Origin: Flavobacteriaceae bacterium UBA3440
GTDB taxonomy: Bacteria; Bacteroidota; Bacteroidia; Flavobacteriales; Flavobacteriaceae
Assembly (NCBI GenBank): GCA_002378585.1
Contig: DFSJ01000075.1
Location: 1 to 5,062, forward strand
Reading direction: 5' to 3'
DNA: 5,062 bases
In this document: in pieces, positions 1 through 5,062 of the stretch
Position numbering within the stretch: position 1 is the first letter of the stretch
How the letters are laid out: each line of letters opens with the position of its first letter
Translations under genes and position numbers: made by a program
The notes under the pieces: generated by a model
The model's input: only the letters and a program-made list of their open reading frames with translations
Told to the model about the DNA's origin: nothing
Databases searched by the model: none

Positions 1-587
1 CCCAAAATTAACTTCCATGTCCAAGGATCTGTGATGGGCGTCCAGCTATGAGGCTCCACCACATCGACTAGGGTTTGCACCAATTGATTGGCCGTAAAGG
101 CAGGCAACACCCCAAAAAGTCCAGCTACAGAGAAAAACACAGCAAGTCCTTTAGCTTTGGGCCCTATTCCTTGCACCATATAGTGCATGGGCCCCCCTTG
201 TACCATCCCTTGTGGATTAACCCCACGGTACATCACCGCCAAGGTACAGGAGTAATATTTGATGGCCATGCCGATTAAAGCCGTCATCCAGATCCAAAAA
301 ACAACGCCCGGACCTCCCAAATAAATAGCGATAGCTACACCCGCAATATTACCCATCCCCACGGTCGCTGCGACTGCCGAAGAAAGTGCTTGAAAATGAC
401 TTACTTCACCAGGGGCGTTTGGGTCATCGTGCTTTCCGGCCGTGATTTCAATGGCGTGTTTAAAATATCGAAAGGGAAGCAATCGAGAATAGATCGTTAA
501 AAACAATCCTCCACCGACTACTAAAAAAAGCATCACCCATTCTGTGTAGGGCAATACAGAAACTAAAAACTCATTGAGGTACTCCAC
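1..587 (-). CDS. AGCS-family Na+(or H+):alanine/glycine symporter, N-terminal part (3' end outside window)
   Basis: Sodium- or proton-coupled importer of small neutral amino acids in the inner membrane. 195 residues are visible, reading minus to the window edge. With GTG at 585-587 as residue 1: TM1 lies at about 17-33, followed by the family's LPFRYFKHAIEI stretch (37-48). The AGCS signature is at 60-84 (GEVSHFQALS, then AATVGMGNIAGVA), which includes the Thr/Asn-Ile-Ala-Gly stretch near the substrate and cation site of the archaeal homologue AgcS. A second family motif, GGPMHYM, is at 131-137, and further hydrophobic segments lie at about 85-120 and 147-165. No ATG occurs between the upstream in-frame stop inside the adaptor gene and Met19 (531-533), which would cut into TM1. 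GTG at 587 is therefore preferred, with upstream ATT codons as unlikely alternatives. About 60% of the gene should lie outside the window. Substrate is inferred from family only. It is co-oriented with the efflux genes, with no evident functional tie. Confidence -1.
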   Translation of the reverse strand, partial: MEYLNEFLVSVLPYTEWVMLFLVVGGGLFLTIYSRLLPFRYFKHAIEITAGKHDDPNAPGEVSHFQALSSAVAATVGMGNIAGVAIAIYLGGPGVVFWIWMTALIGMAIKYYSCTLAVMYRGVNPQGMVQGGPMHYMVQGIGPKAKGLAVFFSVAGLFGVLPAFTANQLVQTLVDVVEPHSWTPITDPWTWKLIL

Positions 588-609
588 CCCACGAATATAA
601 AAAATAAAC
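588..609 (-). other. Short AT-rich gap between adaptor stop and symporter start
   Basis: Only 22 bp separate the adaptor stop (TAA, 610-612) from the preferred GTG start of the symporter. On the minus strand the gap is T-rich, then ends CGTGGG. I see no hairpin terminator, no clear promoter and no remnant of the missing adaptor C-terminus, so transcription probably continues into the symporter gene. Confidence -1.
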
Positions 610-1476
610 TTAGTCGATAGCGATTTGGGCCACTACAAACATGCCAGGGGTTAAGGTCCCTTGGACAGACTGATCGATATCCGCATGTACGACCAACGTA
701 CGTGTTTGTGGATTTATGGCTTTATTGATCACGTGTATTTGGGCAGAATACACCTGCTCGGGTCGATCTTGCAGGTAAAAAGATACGGATTGGCCAGTGG
801 CTAGTTGGGACGCTTGGTGTTCAAAAACTTCCAACTCCAAATGCATCTGTGTCAAGTCCGTGATGGTAACCGCCGCTTGATTCTCGGACAAATACATACC
901 TTGGTGAGCCCCCACCTCAGTTACATAACCATCGATTGGTGCCCGCACATACAGGGTAGGACGGATAACGCCTTTCTCCAGTGCCTGTACATCGATCCCC
1001 ATCAATTTGATCTCAGCTTGAGCAGCCCAATAGGACGCTTTGGCTTGTGACCATAGATTTTCTGCTTCAGCCGCCTCTTTATCCGAACTGATTTTTTCCG
1101 CATAGAGCTGCGCCTGTCTTTTCCATTCTTTCTCCTGTTGCTTGAATAAAGCCTGGGCAGACAAATAATTTCTTTGTCGCTCAATATAGTTGGGGTGGGT
1201 CAGTTCAAAAAGCACCTCGCCTTTTTTAACCTTCTCTCCAGGCAATAGTTCTATGGAATGCACATACCCAGCAAACATAGGATGAACGGTGGCTTCATGA
1301 CTGGGGGGGACGACAAGGGTGCCGTGCACTTGAAGGACATTTTGGTTAGGTTCCACCTCAGCGATTTCTGTGGTCACCGCAGTTTCTGGTTCAGGCTCTT
1401 TCAACTCTTTCGGGGCAGGATCTGCTCCGCAACCGATCATAAGTAAGGTGACCAATGCACTAGTTAGAAATTTCAT
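610..1476 (-). CDS. RND periplasmic adaptor (membrane fusion) lipoprotein, CzcB/CusB-like, short at the C-terminus
   Basis: Periplasmic adaptor that would bridge the RND pump and the outer-membrane channel of the upstream fusion gene. From the ATG at 1476 it is 288 residues. MKFLTSALVTLLMIGC gives a lipoprotein signal with the probable lipidated Cys at 16, followed by a Pro/Glu-rich linker (about 20-46). Next come the first half of the lipoyl-like barrel-sandwich (about 50-93, with GYVHSIELLPGEKVKKGEVL), a Gln/Glu/Lys/Ala-rich alpha-hairpin (about 97-165), the second lipoyl half (about 173-207, YVRAPIDGYVTEVGAHQG) and the beta-barrel domain (about 209-288, ending TPGMFVVAQIAID). Related Bacteroidota adaptors, as I recall them, run to about 380 residues with a membrane-proximal domain after this point; it is absent here. 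No His- or Met-rich metal-binding N-terminus is visible. An alternative start at 1500 adds eight residues and overlaps the pump gene by 14 bp. I prefer 1476 because it gives a clean lipoprotein signal. Confidence -1.
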   Translation of the reverse strand: MKFLTSALVTLLMIGCGADPAPKELKEPEPETAVTTEIAEVEPNQNVLQVHGTLVVPPSHEATVHPMFAGYVHSIELLPGEKVKKGEVLFELTHPNYIERQRNYLSAQALFKQQEKEWKRQAQLYAEKISSDKEAAEAENLWSQAKASYWAAQAEIKLMGIDVQALEKGVIRPTLYVRAPIDGYVTEVGAHQGMYLSENQAAVTITDLTQMHLELEVFEHQASQLATGQSVSFYLQDRPEQVYSAQIHVINKAINPQTRTLVVHADIDQSVQGTLTPGMFVVAQIAID

Positions 1477-1500
1477 AGGTGTTGATTTATAGGGTGTCAT
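1474..1500 (-). other. Pump stop / adaptor start junction with two candidate ATGs
   Basis: The fusion pump gene ends with TAA at 1487-1489. One ATG (1498-1500) lies upstream of this stop and overlaps the pump gene by 14 bp. A second in-frame ATG (1474-1476) lies 10 bp after it. Neither has a recognisable Shine-Dalgarno sequence, which is common in Bacteroidota. Either arrangement implies one transcript and probably translational coupling. The downstream ATG places Met-Lys directly before the hydrophobic core of the lipoprotein signal, which favours it. Confidence -1.
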
Positions 1501-4500
1501 CTGGATAATTAAGCGCGAGTACTGCTTGATCTAATTGCCATTGCAGCTGTAGGTATTCTAACGTTGATTGTAAGGCCTGATCTTGAATCATGGCGTATTG
1601 CCAAAAATCAATCGCCCCAGTTCGGTAGGAGACTTCCGCACTTTTGGAAAGTTCATCTCCTAGATATTGGTCACTCAGATTTATGGACTCCCAGGCGGAA
1701 AGTGCCTGTTGGTATCGAGCGATTGCTTCTTGTCTGGCCAATACCCATTTTTGCTCTTGGTCTTCGGCCAGCCACTGTGCTTCACTCCATCGATATTGGG
1801 CCGCTTTGATCCGGGCATGTTGGGGTTTGGCCCAAATGGGAAAAGACATACCCACTTGAAAACCTGAGTATTTCTCACCGCTTACCGCATCGTTTGATCC
1901 TTGAAACACGGCGCCAGACAGACTGGGTAAGTACCCTTGAAGTTGCAGGTTTTTTTCTGTTCTGGCTTGATGGACAAGCAGTTCACTTCTCTTATTTGCC
2001 GTTGTGCGCAGCCACGTAGTATCCAAGGCCATGGGTTTCCATACGGTATCTGCCGCTTTGAAATCAGGGGTGATTTGCCCCCAGGCGGCCATCGTTCTTT
2101 GCAGGGCCTCAAGCTGTTTGATCTCTTGGTTTAGTTGTTGCTGAACAGATCTGCTTTTGGCCAAGGCTGTTTTATAAGCCAGTACCGTAATCCCGCCTAA
2201 AGCGAGCTTTCTTTCGTTTTTCTGAGTCCACTCGTTCAATTGATCTGCCAATTTTTTCCAATGCCCCACCACTTGTTGTCGGTACATCAGTTCTCTGTAT
2301 GCGCCGATGGCTTTGCGTTCCCAGGACCAGAGTATGGACTGAAGCTCCAGGGACGCAGCAGTCGCTTTTTGGCTCAATAGCCGTTGTCTGCTGGCCATTA
2401 CTGTAGGAAATGGGATGGTCTGGTTGACGCCCCAAACCCTTAAAGGCTGCCCATTAGGCGCAATGTTATTTTGATCAAATTGATGATAGACTTCTGTGGA
2501 TCCCAAATCCCAACCCGTTCCTTTGAAGGCCTCTACCGATTTAGCCGCTTGTTGTGCTGCTTTGAGTTGCGGTTGATGATCGAGCACTCTTTGCACCCAA
2601 TCCGCTTGGCTGATGGGCTCTTGTGCGCTGATTTGGCCTAACCCAAATAGAGAAAAACCGATGATCAAAACTGTCTTTTTTATCTTTTTCTTTAATCGTA
2701 TCGGCTGTGGATTCCAGCGATCAAATAAAGCGTAAAGCAACGGGAGTACCAACAAGGTAAGCAGGGTTGCCGACACGAGTCCCCCCACAACCACAGTGGC
2801 CAACGGCCGTTGTACCTCAGCCCCCGCGGAGGTAGAAATAGCCATGGGTAAAAACCCAAGAGCTGCTGCAGAAGCCGTCAAAAGCACTGGTCGCATCCGG
2901 TATTGGGTCCCCCGTATGATGCGCGCATATCGATTGCGCATCCCGTGGATTTGAAGCTCTTTAAATTCCTCAATTAGGACGATTCCATTTAACACAGCGA
3001 TACCGAAAAGCGCTATGAATCCTACCCCGGCTGAAATACTGAACGGCATGCCGCGCAAAGCGAGTAAAAACACGCCGCCAATCGCTGAAAGTGGAATGGC
3101 AGTATAAATCAACAGGGCGTCTTTCACTGAGTCGAAAGCGAAATAAAGGAGCACAAAAATCAAGAAAAGGGCCACGGGAACAGCAATCGCCAAACGGCGA
3201 GAAGCGGTTTGAAGATTTTTAAACTGACCGCCATATTCTATCGAATAACCAGCGGGCAGATCAATCTTTTGGGCTATGATTTTCTGAACATCCTCTACTA
3301 CTGAAGCCATATCTCTGTTGCGTACGTTAATCCCAACAACAACCCTTCTTTTGGTATTGTCGCGGGAAATCTTGGCCGGTCCTTGGTCATAAGTCACCGA
3401 AGCCAGTGAACCCAAAAGTACCTGACGACCGTCCTTTAGTTGCACGCTGATCTTTTCTAAATCTTGTAGTTCCTGCCTGTGAGCAGCATCCCACTTTAAA
3501 GTTAAATCAAATTGTTTTTCTCCCTCAAACACAGTTCCTGCTCGCGCGCCGGCAAACCCCAGGGAAAGTACCGTATTCAACTCATCCACACTCACCCCAT
3601 AACGAGCCAGTGCTGGCCTGTGGTATTTCACCCTCATCTGGGGTAATCCCTCAATTTTTTCCACACTGATATCTGCAGCGCCAGGAACCTCTTGAATGGC
3701 CTGTTGAATGTCAAATGCTTTCTGTTGAAGCACATCCAGCTCGGGTCCAAATACCTTAATGGCCACATCAGCGCGAACACCGGTGATCAATTCATTGAAG
3801 CGCATTTCTATAGGCTGGGTAAATTCATATGAGACATGATCGATCTGCATCAATGAGTCCTTAATCATATCCGCCAATTCATCTTTAGTTGTTGCGTTTT
3901 TCCAGGTGCCTATAGGATGTAACTTGATGATCACATCGCTTTCCTCCATAGACATGGGGTCTGTTGGCACCTCAGCGGCACCAATACGAGACACCACTTG
4001 ATCGACCTCATCAAAACCCAAAATAATTTTTTCCATCGCTGAGGTGTATTCGATTGTTTTACTCAAAGAGGTACCGGTAGGCAATAGGGGTTGAATGACA
4101 AAATCACCTTCGTCTAGGGTGGGTACAAATTCTCCCCCCATGTTTACAAAAAGAAGTATCGCAGCGAGCAATAAGCCTCCTGCACTGCTGAGCACCCACT
4201 TCTTGTGGCGGAGTGCCCAAACCAACGTAGGGTAATAGATGTGGCGAGATAAATGATTGAGTGCGCGTATCGACCAGCTTGTTTTGGCCGCACTATCCGG
4301 TTTGACCACCAGAGCAGTCACCACGGGAATGTACGTAAAGCACAGCAACATGGTGCCTACAAGCGCAAAACTAAACACCAATGCCATAGGTCGAAACATC
4401 TTGCCTTCAACACCCACTAACGATAAAATTGGAATAAATACAATCAAAATGATGAGTTGACCAAAGATGGCTGAACGCATCATTTTAGAAGCCCCTTTTC

Positions 4501-5062
4501 GGGTAATTTCATCCAATTCAACTCTGCGCTCTACGCCAGAAAGTTTCGCTAGTGTAGCTGCTTTTGCGGTGATTTGAAAGGCGATGTATTCGACAATAAT
4601 TACGGCCCCATCGATAATAATACCAAAATCAATCGCTCCCAAGCTCATCAAATTGGCATCGACATCGAACACATACATCAGGGACAAAGCAAACAACAAA
4701 CTCAATGGAATGACTGAAGCAACTACTAATCCAGAACGCCAAGACCCCAAAAGAACGACCACCACAAAAATGACGATCAGACAGCCCAGCACTAAATTTT
4801 CAGCAATCGTAAACGTGGTTTTTTTGATGAGTTCACTGCGCTCCAAAAATGGATTGATCGTGATACCTTCAGGAAGCATGGTTTGCACATAGGCAACACG
4901 CTGCTTAACGGCTGAGATTACCTCTTGAGCATTGGCCCCTTTGAGCATCATCACTTGACCCATCACCGTTTCTCCACCTCCGTTAGCCGTAATTGCTCCA
5001 AACCGATTGGCATAGCCATAACGCACCTCAGCCACATCCCGAACCAATACAGGTACAGCACC
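1487..5062 (-). CDS. czcA: CzcA-type heavy-metal RND efflux pump fused to a CzcC/TolC-like outer-membrane factor (5' end outside window)
   Basis: Proton-driven inner-membrane pump for metal cations with its outer-membrane channel in the same chain. 1191 residues are visible. The frame is open to the window edge, so the TTG at 5047 is an internal Leu codon, not a start. In window residues: TM2-TM7 lie at about 88-306, the second periplasmic loop at about 310-620, and TM8-TM12 at about 622-780. TM4 carries D145-F-G, D151-G-A and E158, with the same spacing as CzcA Asp402/Asp408/Glu415. This is the divalent-cation (Zn/Co/Cd/Ni) pattern, not the CusA Cu/Ag pattern. TM10 (SAGVGFIALFGIAVLNG) and the TM11 region (GFLPMAI, then GAEVQRPLATVVVGG) are HME-RND hallmarks. 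A Lys-rich signal-like segment (789-813) leads into an OMF of about 378 residues with two helical repeats (about 815-1000 and 1040-1185). Estimated full length is about 1450 residues. Such fusions are known in Bacteroidota. It overlaps or abuts the adaptor gene. The exact metal is inferred. Confidence -1.
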   Translation of the reverse strand, partial: GAVPVLVRDVAEVRYGYANRFGAITANGGGETVMGQVMMLKGANAQEVISAVKQRVAYVQTMLPEGITINPFLERSELIKKTTFTIAENLVLGCLIVIFVVVVLLGSWRSGLVVASVIPLSLLFALSLMYVFDVDANLMSLGAIDFGIIIDGAVIIVEYIAFQITAKAATLAKLSGVERRVELDEITRKGASKMMRSAIFGQLIILIVFIPILSLVGVEGKMFRPMALVFSFALVGTMLLCFTYIPVVTALVVKPDSAAKTSWSIRALNHLSRHIYYPTLVWALRHKKWVLSSAGGLLLAAILLFVNMGGEFVPTLDEGDFVIQPLLPTGTSLSKTIEYTSAMEKIILGFDEVDQVVSRIGAAEVPTDPMSMEESDVIIKLHPIGTWKNATTKDELADMIKDSLMQIDHVSYEFTQPIEMRFNELITGVRADVAIKVFGPELDVLQQKAFDIQQAIQEVPGAADISVEKIEGLPQMRVKYHRPALARYGVSVDELNTVLSLGFAGARAGTVFEGEKQFDLTLKWDAAHRQELQDLEKISVQLKDGRQVLLGSLASVTYDQGPAKISRDNTKRRVVVGINVRNRDMASVVEDVQKIIAQKIDLPAGYSIEYGGQFKNLQTASRRLAIAVPVALFLIFVLLYFAFDSVKDALLIYTAIPLSAIGGVFLLALRGMPFSISAGVGFIALFGIAVLNGIVLIEEFKELQIHGMRNRYARIIRGTQYRMRPVLLTASAAALGFLPMAISTSAGAEVQRPLATVVVGGLVSATLLTLLVLPLLYALFDRWNPQPIRLKKKIKKTVLIIGFSLFGLGQISAQEPISQADWVQRVLDHQPQLKAAQQAAKSVEAFKGTGWDLGSTEVYHQFDQNNIAPNGQPLRVWGVNQTIPFPTVMASRQRLLSQKATAASLELQSILWSWERKAIGAYRELMYRQQVVGHWKKLADQLNEWTQKNERKLALGGITVLAYKTALAKSRSVQQQLNQEIKQLEALQRTMAAWGQITPDFKAADTVWKPMALDTTWLRTTANKRSELLVHQARTEKNLQLQGYLPSLSGAVFQGSNDAVSGEKYSGFQVGMSFPIWAKPQHARIKAAQYRWSEAQWLAEDQEQKWVLARQEAIARYQQALSAWESINLSDQYLGDELSKSAEVSYRTGAIDFWQYAMIQDQALQSTLEYLQLQWQLDQAVLALNYPDDTL
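2624..2698 (-). other. Signal-peptide-like segment at the RND/OMF junction inside the fusion gene
   Basis: Window residues 789-813 of the fusion read as a complete signal peptide: a basic n-region (RLKKKIKK), a hydrophobic core of about 13 residues (TVLIIGFSLFGLG), and a small-residue c-region ending QISA, followed by QEP. The core is short for a stable membrane helix (usually near 20 residues) but typical of a cleavable signal sequence. RND proteins end in the cytoplasm after TM12, so the OMF needs an extra crossing to reach the periplasm, and this segment supplies it. Whether it stays as a 13th helix or is cut after A813 cannot be told from sequence. There is no Cys near the site, so the OMF would not be a lipoprotein. 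Confidence -1.
2675..2681 (-). other. In-phase A-AAA-AAG slippery heptamer at the RND/OMF junction
   Basis: On the minus strand the codons ATA-AAA-AAG place the heptamer A AAA AAG in exactly the phase used for -1 frameshifting in E. coli dnaX. A ribosome slipping here would add about 44 residues in the -1 frame and stop at a TAA at 2541-2543, giving an RND protein without the OMF. I see no strong upstream Shine-Dalgarno-like stimulator and no obvious stable downstream hairpin. Lys-rich tracts also produce such heptamers by chance, so function is speculative. Confidence -1.

Noticed and set aside
592..599. TATATTCG as a Bacteroidota -7 promoter element (TAnnTTTG) for the symporter
   Set aside because: It has one mismatch, no TTTG at the expected upstream spacing, and lies only 4 bp from the GTG, too close for an ordinary leader.
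805..1050. 81-residue plus-strand open frame, and similar short frames at 75-278, 1258-1446, 1564-1809 and 4257-4460
   Set aside because: All lie opposite strongly supported minus-strand coding regions and show no recognisable protein features.
2172..2435. 87-residue minus-strand frame overlapping the OMF domain
   Set aside because: It is an alternative frame of the OMF coding sequence with no start context or domain.
2671..2695. Frameshift or sequencing error in the A-rich tract artificially joining two genes
   Set aside because: The frame is open and sensible on both sides, a signal peptide is encoded in the same frame, and such RND-OMF fusions are known. A length error in the A run would break the joint frame rather than create this clean junction, though it cannot be fully excluded without reads.
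4584..4892. 102-residue plus-strand open frame
   Set aside because: It lies antisense to the conserved pump TM2-TM4 region, resembles no known family, and its composition is explained as the complement of the real gene.
5045..5047. TTG at 5047 as a start codon for the pump gene
   Set aside because: The same frame is open to the window edge and the residues before it (GAVPV) fit the conserved CzcA stretch ahead of VRDVAEV, so it is an internal Leu codon.
1..5062. A previously unseen defence, mobile or RNA-based system in this window
   Set aside because: All of the sequence is accounted for by a metal efflux operon and a symporter. I found no repeats, inverted ends, integrase, toxin or structured non-coding region.

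Overview
The window is a densely packed, single-strand stretch in which every gene reads on the minus strand. From upstream to downstream it holds: (1) a large heavy-metal efflux pump gene running off the right edge, (2) its periplasmic adaptor gene, and (3) the first part of an AGCS-family sodium:amino-acid symporter running off the left edge. I see no RNA gene, mobile element, CRISPR array or convincing terminator. The plus strand appears to have no genes.

The style suggests a member of the Bacteroidota: an inner-membrane RND pump and a TolC-type outer-membrane factor joined in one polypeptide, a lipoprotein adaptor, starts without clear Shine-Dalgarno sequences, and moderate base composition. 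This is inference from gene architecture, not from a marker gene.

Right and centre (1487-5062): a CzcA-type RND transporter. About 257 N-terminal residues lie outside the window, estimated by aligning its TM4 acidic motif with Asp402/Asp408/Glu415 of Cupriavidus CzcA. After the twelfth membrane helix the frame continues through a basic, hydrophobic, signal-peptide-like stretch into a complete CzcC/TolC-like outer-membrane factor. Next (610-1476, or 1500 with the upstream start): a short membrane-fusion lipoprotein that ends right after its beta-barrel domain, so it lacks the usual membrane-proximal C-terminal domain. Together these would form a three-part pump moving divalent metal ions (Zn, Co, Cd or Ni class) from cytoplasm or periplasm out of the cell, driven by protons. 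Left (1-587): the N-terminal 195 residues of an AGCS symporter, 22 bp after the adaptor and with no ATG at its likely start. It may be co-transcribed by read-through, but no functional link to metal efflux is evident.

The points most worth a second look are the RND-OMF junction and the adaptor's abrupt end. The junction has a well-formed signal peptide with an ATA codon where a free gene would start, plus an in-phase A-AAA-AAG heptamer. The rest looks like a known type of efflux operon.
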